Position numbers and translations under genes: made by a program. The notes under the pieces were generated by a model. It ran no database searches. It was given only the letters and a program-made list of their open reading frames with translations, and was not told the DNA's origin. Of a DNA stretch of 64,000 bases, positions 35,169-46,331 are shown one piece after another (the first letter of the stretch is position 1; each line of letters opens with the position of its first letter). The stretch is taken from contig NHZP01000009.1 in the NCBI GenBank assembly GCA_003313425.1, positions 372,001 to 436,000 on the forward strand, read 5' to 3'. This stretch comes from Pseudopyrenochaeta lycopersici (Eukaryota; Ascomycota; Dothideomycetes; Pleosporales; Pseudopyrenochaetaceae).

Positions 35169-35728
35169 GATGGGCTGCAGTTGCAGGCTGGCGACGGCGG
35201 GGGGACAGGTGCAGCGCTACCAGGAGGAGGCTGCTCGCGGCGGCATTGGGGGCTCGGGTATGGCAAGGCCTCCTGCGCGCAGGCGACGCAGAGTGAGGGA
35301 GTGAGAGGCCGCTGATGCAGGGCAGATATCTGACGCTGCAGCGGTCCGAAGGTCGTCGGTCGCGGGTCGCAACTTTGCACAACTCGGCGGTTCCACAGTC
35401 CAGGCAACACCGGGCCAGGGCAGCGGGCAGGCAGATGCTGGCAGACGTCTCAATCAGCACCGCCTAGAAGTACCGGTTGGCGTCGACGTGCTCCTGGCAG
35501 CTCTCGCGGGCGTCCGCATCACTAGCACCCGATCGCAAACCCAGCGTCACCAAGCGAACGCGAGGACACGGACCCGAATCCACCGCGCTGCCGCCTGCGT
35601 TTGCCACCGCAAAATTACTTTTGCGGCCACTTTTCTGCCCGCCATTCTCGAGCTTCACCTGCAACCTAGACCGGCGCACGACACAGCACCCAACCACTCC
35701 CACACAACACCACAACCACTCTCTCAGA
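35169..35728. promoter_or_regulatory. Divergent promoter region SIZ1 / DUF2423 gene
   Basis: 560 bp between start codons, GC-rich in the SIZ1-proximal half and richer in CACAAC/CCACTC toward the DUF2423 gene. No TATA box; looks like a housekeeping bidirectional promoter. Confidence 0.45.
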
Positions 35729-36396
35729 ATGGCCAAGAGCGCTCGAGCAAGCAGCAAAAAGGCCAACCACACCAAGTTGCGCGCCCGCGTATTCGGCCCT
35801 GTCGAGAAAGCTCGTGCCGAACGCCTGCACGCCAAACTCCTCGAGACCATTGCACAGCCAAAACCCGAGAAGACCAGCATGGACACGGCCCAAGACTGTA
35901 CGCTGCTCCCACCCCACCACACACACGCTCTTGCTGACTCATTCAAAGCCACTGCGGATGCGACCAAGCAGCACGACTTCCCCAAAGGTTCGTCTTTTCT
36001 TACTGCTCCAGTGCCCCGTTCCTTGTCCGACAGCACCAGCAAACAGCTCGACCCTGCACAAGAGAATGCTGAGCTGAGAAACCTGTGCTTTTACCTGGGC
36101 CTTTGCTCCGACATCGTCGGCTTTAGCGACGACGGAGAGCTCCAGTTTGCCTTTGACCCGCTACCACCGCACTGGTTGAGTGAGAATCAAGGGCTAACTG
36201 TCACTTGATAGACATGGACGTCGACGGCGCCACCACCACCGCTGCCACAAAGAAGTCGAGCAAAAACAAGGACAAGACTCAGTCTCGGAAACAATTACGT
36301 CGGAAGCCGCAGAACAAGGTTTCATTCCCTACCTCGCGGGGTAAGGGTGCTTTAAAGCCCTACTCTGGCTCCCGTGTCGGAAAGAGACGGTCATGA
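35729..36396 (+). CDS. DUF2423 protein (YBL028C/LLPH-like, probable nucleolar ribosome-biogenesis factor)
   Basis: Small basic protein of the fungal DUF2423 family, whose yeast member YBL028C is nucleolar. The preferred model has exons 35729-35897, 35949-35987 and 36212-36396, giving 130 residues. The N-terminus MAKSARASSKKANHTKLRARVFGPVE is the family signature in parts (KLRARVFGPVE), and the C-terminus is Lys/Arg-rich, ending GSRVGKRRS. Intron 1 (51 bp, GTACGC, branch-like GCTGAC) and intron 2 (224 bp, GTTCGT, branch GCTAAC 18 nt before TAG) both preserve frame. Intron 2 is the doubtful part: its frame is open for about 60 codons and reads like protein (ENAELRNLCFYLGL), so a longer isoform or different splicing is possible. 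A model retaining it would need an implausibly short 32-bp intron downstream. Family call good, inner exon structure uncertain. Confidence 0.78.
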
Positions 36397-36738
36397 TTTT
36401 CCCCTCACCATACATGTACTGGCGTTGACGGATTCTGCATCACATGGCGTTTATATCATATGTTGCTGCCTGAGAAAAGGCATCATGGGTTTTGGATGAT
36501 ACCACGTCCTCGGAGGACAAGTCTGCATGTAGTGCAATCTCAATACTCACCATTTACGTTTTTAATTCCCTAACTTCTTGTTGCTCCATATCAATTCACT
36601 ATGGTGCAAAGCAACGTCAACTACAAACTGCGGTTGACACCGACGATACCATCATCTTATCCCTTCCACTTAAATCTAACAGTCCTTCTAAACACCCTCG
36701 TACAAATACCTAGGAGATATCACATGCTCGCAATGTAA
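36397..36738. other. Intergenic between convergent DUF2423 gene and Dal5-like permease
   Basis: 342 bp of AT-rich 3' flank; nothing else seen. Confidence 0.6.
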
Positions 36739-38537
36739 TCAATCTATCTTTCCTGAATCAACCACTCTACCCTCCCCAGTAACCTCAGGCTCATCGACAT
36801 CGCTATCAACTACTTGTGATCTGCTATCAAGCTGCGGTTCAATCAGTCTCGTCCAATCAAATCTTGCTCGAAGCAACTCAGTACTCACCCATTGAACTGC
36901 GGCGGTTGACCCAAAGAACGCAAAAACTACTACAATCATGGTAATGTATCCCTTCTTCCAATAGGGCGCGTCAGAAGCCGGGTACAGTGCGATGCCCCAG
37001 AAAGTGTAAAGAATTGACTGCACCATACTCATGACGTACAAAATGACCGACCGTGCAGCATCGTCACCATTGCGCTGGCAGATGACGCTCGCCCAACCGT
37101 ACAGAATAGGGTTCACAATATACGATGTTCCCGATAAATAGAAGGCGAAGAAGGACCCTGCAGTTGAAAGATTCGGGATCAACAATAGAATCGCAACAAT
37201 CAACTGAAGAACTCCGGCTAGGATGACCATCGGTATGCGTCGATTGGTCATGTCGACAACATAGCCAGCGCCAATGTTTGACACAATGGACACGGCTTGG
37301 ATCCCTAATGGATATGTTGTCGTGGCATAGGATGGGAATTGTTCAATATTCGCCTTCATCCAGAGTAGGAACAGCCCTTGTAGGACAATCGCCTCGAGCG
37401 CGCAACCAATCATGGAGTATGCAGTAAGGATGTACAAGTCTGGTTTCGCCAAAAGCCGCTTAGCAAGTGACTTGAGCTTGATGTCGTGTCCCCAATTCTT
37501 TTTCGGCGGGAGACGGTCGAGTGCCAGTTGAATCTCCTCTTTGCTTAGGTATGGAGCGTTAGTCGACTCGGGCAGGTTTGGAAAATACATAAGACCAAAG
37601 ATGCCGAATGGGATACCCATGGCTCCATCTACACAGCGTTAGTATGGATAGTGCAAATATAGATGGCATTGTTACTGATAATGAATACCCATTGCCATCC
37701 CTGAAGAGAGGTTTGGTCGTGTAGGCCTTGGTTCATTGCCGTCATCATGACACCAGCAAACATGCTACCGATCTGGCCGACAGCTGTGAAGATTGCAGTC
37801 CGCTTCGCTATCTCCAAGGGCTTGCTGTACTATTCATCAGCCTCTCGCCTCAAAACTTGGTGCGATTGACTTACTACCAAGAGCCGAGTATGTAGATTGT
37901 TCCGCTATACAGACTCGACTCAAAGAAACCTTGTAAGAATCTGATAACGCATAGCTGAGCGTATGTTTTGCACGCCGCGGAGCACATCGTCAGACCTGAC
38001 CAGACAATCAATGTGAATGGTAGCCAAAAACGGGGCGCCACTTTCTGAATGATGAGAGCATGAGGTATCTGGCCAACACAGCTTCTGCTCAGAATTAGAG
38101 CTTATTCCATTGTGCTTCCCTAGAGCAAACTCACCCTGCTGTGAACATAGATAAAAGAATGCTATACTGGTTGCCCCCAAGACTGAGAGACTCTTTTAGT
38201 CCGGAAACCTAATTGTATGACGTGAGAAATTGATGGTACAGCATGCTGTAGTCAACGTACATAGGCATTGGCAAAAGCAGAACGATCTAATGCAAATGTT
38301 AGTATGTTTGGGGATTACAGCTGGTCGGTGGATATAAGCGAACCAAGATAGTTGAAAAAGTACGCCGCGCAGCAATATACCTGACATCCTGTCAACGCCC
38401 ATACCACGTTCTATCGTCATCATTCCCAACCAGTATGAAGCAGTCTATTGTCTTATCAGCCGTGACATCACTGCCGCAAGAAACAATTCGCGAAACGTAC
38501 CAAGCTTGCGAACGAGCCGCCTCTCAAGGCCTGACAT
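36739..38537 (-). CDS. MFS transporter, Dal5/anion:cation symporter family
   Basis: Twelve-helix plasma-membrane permease of the family that takes up allantoate, nicotinate, pantothenate or similar organic anions; substrate not determinable. Eight exons: 38537-38501, 38444-38431, 38380-38344, 38286-38261, 38208-38135, 38084-37875, 37824-37676 and 37628-36739, giving 478 residues. Spliced motifs fit the family closely: LVRKLD, AYFFNYLDRSAFANAYVSG, VGQIPHALIIQ, FLQGFFESSLYSG, GSWYKPLEIAKRTAIF, GWQWVFIINGAMGIPFG, and PNLPESTNAPYLSKEE in the central loop. Exon 2 is only 14 nt, and exons 1, 3 and 4 are 37, 37 and 26 nt; seven introns fall in the first 40 percent while the last 890 nt are uninterrupted. 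Start: the ATG at 38537 has a CACCATG context; an in-frame ATG at 38585 would add 16 residues. Frame continuity across all eight exons argues for an intact gene. Confidence 0.88.
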
Positions 38538-39204
38538 GGTGTCTAGGCGGGTATAGCCGATTCGATGACGACGAAAGAAAATCATGAAATTCACAAACCC
38601 GACATTTGGGAGCGGTGCGCAGGCTTGCGGATGGCGCCGTTGTGGAGCATATTCACGATCTGGTACCTTGCTGGACACATGCGAGCCAATGATTTCGGTG
38701 CATTTGTTAAGCCGGCAGTCATGGTAAAATTTTGGCTACCCGCTGACCAGGCTTTGCTTTTTAACGATTGATATTTGCAGGGGGCCCCTCGCTAAGCTTG
38801 TTGAACCACTTCACTTCGAAAGACTGAAGCAATCTACAAACTTGAAGATTGGCGCTGTGTTTGTGCATGCACTAAATGCTTTGCAAAGTATGTGAGAGCG
38901 TACAGGAATGCTACTAACCAGTTCCGGAACCCATAATGTTATCTGATGCCACCTCGCTTCTCTCGTCCTTGTACTGACGTGAACTGTGCAAAGCCAGACT
39001 GAGCTTTGCAAGCTGTTCACTCAAAAGCTAGGAGACAAGCGGGAACGTGCAATCGCACTGAAGCAACCTCTAGCCGCATTCACCACCGCCTTATTTCGAT
39101 CTGTATCCCAAGCCTTGACAATACATGATACCCAGGGTATCATTGGCTAGCCCCACGCTTCCTGCAACACCTTTGGCTTTGACCCAACACACATATATTC
39201 CGCC
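38538..39204. promoter_or_regulatory. Divergent promoter region, Dal5-like permease / APT-like hydrolase
   Basis: 667 bp between start codons. A sequence ACACATATATTCCGCC immediately before the hydrolase ATG (about 39189-39204) could be a TATA-like element, though it is very close to the start. No gene seen. Confidence 0.4.
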
Positions 39205-39942
39205 ATGGTTGTCAACACTGAATCCCACATCGTGCCTTCAACAGGAGCACACACGCACACAATAATCTTCCTACATGGCCGCGGCAGCGATGCCTCAACA
39301 TTCTGCTCTGAAATCTTCGAAAGCCAGGATAGTAATGACAAGACCTTCACGCAATTATTCCCCAACATCAAATGGGTGTTTCCCTGCGCGAAGATGAGAC
39401 ACGCAAAGACAGAGGATGAAGAGATGCATCAGTGGTTTGATATGGTGTCGGTGCAAAGGCCGCAGGAAGACGTCGACTTGCAGAAAGCGGGTCTGTGGGA
39501 GAGCGTAAAGCAAGTTCTTGAAGTGTTGAAGCAAGAGGCGGACATGGTTGGCGGCATGCAGAATGTGATTGTTGCGGGTATAAGTCAAGGCTGTGCTACA
39601 GCCATGTTCGCTCTCTTATCTTCTGGGATTCATGCTGGTGGCTTCTTCGGGTTGTGTGGGTGGTTGCCACTGGCGGAAGAAATGCAGGAACTTATGCAAG
39701 TGCCGGGGAGATTGAAAGAAACCTTAAAAACCCCAGTGCTGCTCCAGCATTGTCGAGATGATCATGTAGTGCCTGTAGAACTTGGTGAAGAGTTTGTGGA
39801 GCAATTGAGAAAATTAGGTATGCAGACTAGGTGGGAGCGCTTTGCCGATGGGGGACACTGGTTACAGGAACCGAACGGGATGGATGGGATTGTGCGGTTT
39901 ATCGCGGACATTGTGGAGAGGAGCAAGAGCACGGAAGCGTGA
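39205..39942 (+). CDS. Acyl-protein thioesterase-like alpha/beta hydrolase (phospholipase/carboxylesterase family)
   Basis: Single-exon serine hydrolase of 245 residues in the abhydrolase_2 family, whose best-known members remove palmitate from proteins or act on lysophospholipids and carboxylesters. The oxyanion motif is FLHGRGSD near residue 24, the nucleophile elbow is GISQG near 128-132, the acid is the Asp of CRDDHVVP near 190, and the base is the His of GGHWLQ near 221. The family's usual nucleophile motif is GFSQGG; the GISQGC variant and the inserted acidic KTEDEEMHQWFD loop put this protein in a fungal-specific side group, so depalmitoylation is a guess. The gene ends 74 bp before the convergent FAT1 stop. 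Confidence 0.85.
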   Translation: MVVNTESHIVPSTGAHTHTIIFLHGRGSDASTFCSEIFESQDSNDKTFTQLFPNIKWVFPCAKMRHAKTEDEEMHQWFDMVSVQRPQEDVDLQKAGLWESVKQVLEVLKQEADMVGGMQNVIVAGISQGCATAMFALLSSGIHAGGFFGLCGWLPLAEEMQELMQVPGRLKETLKTPVLLQHCRDDHVVPVELGEEFVEQLRKLGMQTRWERFADGGHWLQEPNGMDGIVRFIADIVERSKSTEA

Positions 39943-40016
39943 GTTTGGCAATAAAACTTCTAGTAATTAGGACCTTCCGAGTTCTTGTTTCTAGAGCGCC
40001 TTCTAACGCATATGTT

Positions 40017-42001
40017 CTATAGCAACGTCTTCCCATCCCGTAACAGCGATAAATCTTCCATCGTGAACCTCACATACGCATCGGCACCAGGCTTTGTCCA
40101 CATAACCACATCAGCCTCGCCGCCTCTGACTTTGCTCCCGTACTTGTCGATTTCTACCCCCTCCTCTCTCAACGGCGCCTTGTTCTGCTTCTGGTTATCC
40201 GTATTGCTGCCTTCCCTCACCAAGCGTATAAAGATTGGTACTGCATATCTCGGCAGCTTACTCCTCGCATACTCCAGCAACGCCTTCCAGTCAAACGTCT
40301 CGGGACTAGTGTTCTCAGCAAGTCGCACTGCGGCGCAGCCAGCGCGACCATCATGTCGAGGAACGAGCGCGCCGTACACAATCGCTTCTCCCACGCCGGG
40401 GTACTTTCCAAGAACTTCGGCGACTTCGGCGGTCGAAACATTTTCGGATTTCCAGCGGAATGTGTCACCCAGTCTGTCGAGGAAGAACCATCGGCCATCG
40501 TCATCTCGCCGCAATGCGTCGCCAGATCTGTAGTAGAGGTCGCCTTTTTTGAAAACGTTTCGTTCAAACTTTTTGGCTGTAGCTTTTGGGTTGTTGTAAT
40601 AGCCTGCGAATGCTGCTTCTGCTGGTACTCCAACGAGAATTTCTCCGCCCTCGTTGTACGAGTTGCGCTTTACGAATCCTGTTTCAGGGTCGCGAAGTAA
40701 CTCGCCAGTTTCGGGATCGATAGCTACAGGCACGTATACATCGTTGAGCGCCCGTCTAATGAGTGCGCCGTGTTGGCCAACGGTCGTTGCCGTAAAAGGA
40801 CCCTTCGAATGGACAACCATTGCCAGAACACCCTCAGTAGAGTTAAAGAACTCAATAACTTCAGGGACATTGAAGCGCTCCTTGAATCGGTTCCATACAT
40901 CGGGTCGCATGCCATTGCCATACATGCCGCGCAACTTGTGATCCCTTTCCCGCGGATGTGGAGGTGCCATGAGCAAATACCGCGCTGCTTCGCCAACGTA
41001 GACGAACATAGTCGATTGCGAGTCATGGATATCATCCCAAAACGTGCTGACCGAGAACTTGCGCCCTATTGCGACACTCATCCCACCCGTAAGTGCGGCC
41101 ATTGTCGCCAGTCCGCCTGTTCCGTGGAATAACGGCATGCAGCAATACCATCGATCACCATTCGGGCCAGCCGTTTGATCGAACGTAAGCTGTTCCGGAT
41201 TGCCGCGCTCATGGTACCGATTCACCATAAATTTCCCTCCTTTTGGCAACCCAGTCGTTCCAGATGTGTACAGAAGACAAGTCGGGTCGGATCCCACGAT
41301 GTTCTCTCGATACTCGTCGCCAGGCACGTTGACTGGCCCAGAGTATACCTTCTTCAGCAATGCATCATTGACTATGAATTGCTTGACTCCAAGCTCTTTT
41401 TCCACTTGCTCACTAGACGCGTCAAACCTCGCAGCACAATCAGGGTCTGAATCTACCAGCACCATTTTCACATCTGCGACCTTTAGGCAATGAAGCAAGC
41501 TTTCACCTTTCAGATTATAGTTCAGATGAGCCGGAGCACAGCCTATACAGAATAATCCGAGCCAGATGACCATAAAGTCTGCGCTATTCATCAGATATGT
41601 GGCAACCATATCTCCAGGTTTGACACCATTGGCAAGAAAAAATTGGGACCATTGAACTGCTCGGTCGTGGACTTGCTGCCACGTATATGTCTTTTCTCTT
41701 GACCAGACGCATAGATTGTTGCTGTACTTGGGCACATGTGGTGCAAAGCTGTACCAAAGTGACTGTCGCTTATTCTTGACTATGAGATATCAGTAAGCTC
41801 AGTCCAGGAACGTAGTACAAACTCCGACCAATTGGTCGAAGCGCAATACTCGAACAACGTACCCAGATCAGCGTAATACTTCCCCGCTCTTCCTTTGAAT
41901 CTCAGCAGCCTCAAATCCTGCGCAATGTGATATTTCCCATTTAGATACGCAGCCAGTCCAGAGATAGCTGCTACCGAAGCAGCGGCAGCAGTAGCGGTCA
42001 T
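40017..42001 (-). CDS. FAT1: Very-long-chain acyl-CoA synthetase / fatty acid transporter Fat1
   Basis: Membrane-associated enzyme that activates very-long-chain fatty acids to CoA esters and couples this to uptake. Two exons, 42001-41863 and 41779-40017, around an 83-bp intron, give 633 residues. An N-terminal hydrophobic segment (AAISGLAAYLNGKYHI) anchors it. The AMP-binding motif YTSGTTGLPKGG is at about 217-228. The downstream FATP/VLACS signature (DRLGDTFRWKSENVSTAEV) is near 510-530. The C-terminus is DGKTLL; it is not a standard SKL-type peroxisomal signal. Start: ATG at 42001; an upstream in-frame TTG is not used. Overlapping plus-strand frames are shadows. Tandem with the MFSD10-like gene upstream and convergent with the APT-like gene. 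Confidence 0.94.
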
Positions 42002-42609
42002 ATTTCCCAATTGTTCTGTGGGCTAAATTTACAATGTATGTAGGAATTTAGAGTCAAATCGAAGAGATGATAAGCAAGCAATGAGGAAGAAATGAAACTG
42101 CGGTGTCGGTAACCTTGCGTTTTCGGGCGTAACTATGCAGCTAAAGAGATGCCGAGGTTCGAGTCAGGGTGAAGCTCTGGGGCAGGCGGGGTGAGTGGAT
42201 TAGTGCTGTACCGCTATTTCCGAACCACTAACAATTCGTCCGCGGGGTTTGAGTTGAAGTTTGAGGTTACTAAACATGTCTTAGGCCATATGTGCAATTC
42301 GTTAAGGACGCTGAAATGATGTTAAATTCCAATGGATAGAATCGCCCAGCTTCAGAGGAGCACCGGACTCCTTTCTACTCCTATCACACGACAACTCTTA
42401 GCTATTGGGTAAATTTCGGCTTGTATTTTGTTTTCCCTGCATGCGTCTCTGTAGATGTTCCTAGCCAGACTTCATTATCTGCGCGGTTGTGGTGGTTGAT
42501 TCATGTCCTGCCAAGGGGCCACCTGCCTCATCTATGTCATTATGCTGGGTCTCTTGAAGTATGGCGTTCTTCCTTCCTCTCTCATCTTCTCCCCAGCACG
42601 ATCATTATC
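42002..42609. other. Intergenic: promoter of FAT1 and 3' flank of the MFSD10-like gene
   Basis: 608 bp with no supportable gene. I looked at a tRNA B-box-like GGTTCGAGTC near 42156 and did not find a matching tRNA. Confidence 0.5.
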
Positions 42610-44078
42610 CTACTTGACCGTCTTCCGCTCCTTCTTACCAATATTCTCTGTTCCAGGCGGAACCTTCAATCCTCCAAATACCAGCGCACACACTCCGACC
42701 ATACCTGCAGCTCCCGTGGCGTATGCCGTCTCGCGGCCCGCCCACCAGTAGAGTGAGCAGAAAATCAGTGGCCCAATGGATCGGCCAATCTGCCCTATAG
42801 AAGAGTTAGTAGTAGGATATGGAACAAACAACGCTCGGAGCTTACCAAGACTTCGATGGTTTCCTAATTTATTGCCCCGTTCGTCGGCGCTCGCCTCAAA
42901 AGAAGATAGACTGGTCAATCCTGTGACGACCGTGGCGCTAGTAATTGCGAGAAGCGCGGCAGCTCCGTAGAGTGCGCCTTGAGTCTTCACTCTTCCCAAC
43001 ATCAGGAAAGCGATTGTGCAGCTCACTACACCAAGCCGCACGACTTTCAGAGGGTGCATACGTCGGACAACTGAACCTTGCAACAGCGAAGCGACAAGTC
43101 CAATGAAACCAAGCAGTTTGCCAGAATCCTTTGCTTGGTAGGAAAAGAGGTCGTACGTCATGAAGGGTAGTGAGAACTCCATGCCGCTAAAGAAGAGGAT
43201 GAATGTGAAATGCGTGGCGTTGAGAAGCGTATGCGAGTTGGTCCGGACGTGAGGCTTCCGCACGCCGTTCGGCTTTGCGTGCCCGTTAGCTTTCCCATTC
43301 GCATCTCCGTGTTGAGTAGCATTCGCTGAGGGCAGCGTCTCTGGAAGGCTGAAGTATAGATAAATTGTTTCTGTGACGATCAGGAACAGCGAGAAACCTG
43401 CGGCCATTGCGAATGGGTTTTTGTCCATGACTTGAAGGGTGGAAAGGTATGCGCCCAGCGCCGGTCCGAACGTGAATGCTATGCTGAAGCATACGCCCAC
43501 AAGCGCCATTGTCGACCCTCTTTGGCTTTCGTCACTAATATCCGTGGCTATTGCCATCGCGAGTTGTACATTGCCCTCGCTCAGGCCTCCTACAATTCGA
43601 CTCGCAAGAAATGTCCGAAAGTCTGTAGCTGCCACCCAGAGCGCAACGCTCAGAATATTGCCGACCATGGACCATAGAAGCGCGGTACGCCGGCCATATC
43701 TGTCGGAAAGCGTGCCAATGAAGGGCGAGGCAATAGCCTGGCATAGAGAAAAAAGGGAGCCGAGTGCGCCGCCGAGTAGGACAATGTCATAGCGGGAATT
43801 GATCGGCTTTGCGAACGAGTTCTTGTAAGCATTAAGGCCGGCGAGGATCTTGGAGAGGATGGTGTTCGGGTCGCCGGTTTCGTGATTGCGGTAGAATTCG
43901 ATGAGCTTGGGGAAGAGAGGGAGGATGAATGTAAAAGATACCTGGAGGATAGTTAAATAATGAGTTAGGTGACACGGAACCACAAATGACGTACTAAGTC
44001 GAGCAGTAATGATATGAAAAGAACCTTCAAGACACTTTTCCGCACTGTCGCAGACACTGGCGATGCTTCTAAACCCAT
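42610..44078 (-). CDS. MFS transporter, MFSD10/TETRAN-like
   Basis: Integral membrane transporter of 454 residues similar to animal MFSD10 (tetracycline-transporter-like). Three exons: 44078-43995, 43941-42846 and 42794-42610. The MFS signature GTLSDRYGRRTALL lies between helices 2 and 3, and VGGLSEGNVQLAMAIATDISDESQRG covers helices 4-5; a hydrophilic Asn/Gly/His-rich loop separates the two halves. The last intron (51 bp) has no stop and keeps frame, so retention would add 17 residues after HRSLG; splicing gives the family sequence HRSLGQIGRSIGPL. Start: the ATG at 44078 opens a short first exon (MGLEASPVSATVRKSVLKV) ending in the first helix. Substrate unknown. Divergent from the hot-dog thioesterase gene. 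Confidence 0.88.
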
Positions 44079-44723
44079 GTTGAATACCAGCCTGAGGTTT
44101 TGCAATGTGTCTATATGAAGCGAAAGTCGACGTGGACAATAAAGAGGGCTAGTTGTCTGGTTAAATGAACAGCGTAGCGATCGGATAGAGTGGCAGGTCT
44201 AGGTCGGCGCAGACTATGAACCCCATCTGCTGTTCAGAAATAGAAAAAGATGTGCAATGTATTCATTGGTGGCGTGCTAACTATACGCTGGTTATGACGA
44301 AGGTTTGGCCGTTCGGTCGGTTGTGAAACATCTCGGGGGTGGACCACTGATCACCCATGGCTGGTTGCGGATGTCAGGAGCGCACGAACGACGGAAATGA
44401 AACAATGAAGGTGCCTCCTGAGGCAGCTAGGGCAGGTTGGTCCGCCTGAACAAAGTCCATTGGTTCAATCAGCTCCAAGGCCACAATAATGTTGCATTTG
44501 ATGAAGCAACGCCACGAGTTGGTGGTCGCTGCTCGCAGCTCGAGGTGTGAAGCTGCATATAGGCGAAGCCGAGGCAATCGTAATCCCCGCGAACCACAAC
44601 AGTGGTAATCGCAGTGCCAATAACAACGTCGGCGAGGGTTGACAGTTCCTAGATCACGTTGTGATAGCATTAGAAATACCCGATTTGCAATTCTACAGTG
44701 GGTGAGAGGCTCTCACACCGAAA
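44079..44723. promoter_or_regulatory. Divergent promoter region, MFSD10-like / hot-dog thioesterase
   Basis: 645 bp between start codons, no gene seen and no clear core element. Confidence 0.4.
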
Positions 44724-45416
44724 ATGGGCGACCCAACAGCGGACCGAAAGAAGGCGATCGCGGCTGTACAGGCTATGTTCGACAGATACAAGCTACTCGC
44801 CGCTCAAAGACCAAAAGACCATATTGTACGGGCATTTTTCGAACAATAAACATCGCCTTCGTATTTAACTAACTCAAAATCAGGATTTTGATCAAGAGGT
44901 GATGGAGAACCTGAAGATTGTGGATGCTGGTCTCGATGGCTCTGTTGCATACGAGCTTTACATGGCTCCCAACTTCTCCAACTTGAACAGTACAGCCCAA
45001 CGCATGAATTTTTCGGCCATGGACTAATTGGCAAATTAGACGTCATGCATGGTGGTGCCGCAGGTGTTATATTCGACATGTCAACTACCACAGCCCTCTG
45101 TCCCATCGCCCGACCGGGTTTCTGGGAGTTCATGGGCGGCGTGACACGGTCACTTAACATATCTTATCTTAAAGCAGTGCCAATCGGTACCACTGTACGG
45201 CTAAACAGCAAAGTAGTAAGCGTAGGAAAGCAAATGGCTATGATTCGTGGCGAGATGAAGAGTTTAGATGGCAAGACGACATACTGTACAGTTGAGCATC
45301 ACAAAGTGAATACGCCTGTCCTACCAGAGCATTTGCAGGCTAGGATACCCTGGGATAATGAATTTGAGAAAGAGTGGAAAGACAATTCAGGGAAACACGT
45401 AAAGAGCAAGATATAG
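44724..45416 (+). CDS. Hot-dog fold acyl-CoA thioesterase (PaaI/THEM2 family)
   Basis: Predicted hydrolase of acyl-CoA thioesters, related to human ACOT13. Three exons, 44724-44825, 44884-44989 and 45040-45416, give 194 residues. The conserved catalytic segment is NVMHGGAAGVIFDMSTTTAL, with the HGG motif and the downstream Asp; the second strand region is SYLKAVPIGTTVRLNSKVV. The N-terminal helix (ADRKKAIAAVQAMFDRYK) and C-terminal Lys-rich tail (WKDNSGKHVKSKI) are variable parts. Introns of 58 and 50 bp preserve frame; the second splits the Asn codon before VMHGG. Localisation (mitochondrial or cytosolic) is not clear. Confidence 0.88.
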
Positions 45417-45600
45417 AGAGGTATGACTGGGGACGAAGGATGACTGTGCTTTGTATATACCCTTCTATTCCCAGAAAAGAAGTTGCATCATTCCTTTGAG
45501 CATAACGCCGTTCAATGCTTCGTTGTACAGTAGATATACAGACTCGACTGGTCTCTTCAATCTTAGACTCCGTCCTGTTCCAGGTGGTGTTCTGCGCTGC

Positions 45601-46018
45601 CTATTTCCTCTTGTTGAATTTCTTTGATTCTGCCTGGTATTAGCATCTGCTCCAACAAATTGGGCTGTACAATGACTCACCCGCAGCAGTCCTCTTCTTC
45701 TTTGGTGCACCCTTCCCTCTTGACTTCGCAACGTTCAAGTGCTCGAGCCAATCTTCCTCTTCTTCGTCTATTATTTGACGCTCAGGATATAGCGACCGCA
45801 ATTGGCTAATAGTTCCTATACGCGGAGGATAGTATGAGGCGACCGAGGGGCCTTTGAGGCGCTGATGGAGAATGCGCGAACCGAGACGGAGGCGCTCAGG
45901 ATTGTATGTGGTGTTGAAGACGCGACATTGGACCTGAGATTGTTAAAATAGCCGTGTCTGCGATCTAGGGCAAACAAACCCTCATAAGGTCCAGAACCCG
46001 TTGTCGTGGTACCGCCAT
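45601..46018 (-). CDS. RSM27: Mitochondrial small-subunit ribosomal protein mS33
   Basis: Component of the mitoribosome small subunit (yeast Rsm27). Three exons, 46018-45980, 45933-45681 and 45629-45601, splice to 106 residues, close to the fungal homologues. Family features: MAVPRQRVLDLMRVQCRVF at the N-terminus, TTYNPERLRLGSRILHQRLKGP, and the C-terminal RGKGAPKKKRTAAE followed by SKKFNKRK. The last exon is 29 nt including the stop. The gene is too fragmented to appear as one open frame. It shares a 313-bp divergent promoter with RNT1 and converges on the thioesterase gene 184 bp away. Confidence 0.9.
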
Positions 46019-46331
46019 TGTGAGCGCAATTATCTGATGATTCCTGAGGCAGTTGCGAAGTGAATTATGATCTCGAACTGCTTCCTTGGCGCGCTAAGAA
46101 CTAGCGTCAAAGTCGTTAGAACTTTTGGACGTTTTTCGATTTCCATACCTCGACAACTCGCGACAGGCAACACCAATTTATACCTCCACTTCTGACTGCA
46201 TTTTCGCTTCGAATAACGTGTTCGCATCCGATGGCAATCTATCTAGGTTTACATATTTAGCATTCTAGCCTTCATACAATCTGCTCACTTACTGGCGCTT
46301 CCCAATATCAACAGCAATATTCCTACGCATC
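46019..46331. promoter_or_regulatory. Divergent promoter region RSM27 / RNT1
   Basis: 313 bp between the start codons, with no TATA box visible near the RNT1 start; typical of a housekeeping bidirectional promoter. Confidence 0.45.

Noticed and set aside
36180..36211. 32-bp intron in the DUF2423 gene
   Set aside because: Shorter than any other intron in the window and too short for donor, branch and acceptor; the 224-bp alternative fits the branch site and family length.
38585..38678. Longer N-terminus for the Dal5-like permease
   Set aside because: The upstream ATG (38585) has a poor context and the frame beyond it begins only with GTG; the 38537 ATG has a strong context and family-like spacing. 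Not fully excluded.
42150..42165. tRNA gene suggested by a GGTTCGAGTC B-box-like sequence
   Set aside because: No A-box at the right distance and no cloverleaf stems can be drawn.
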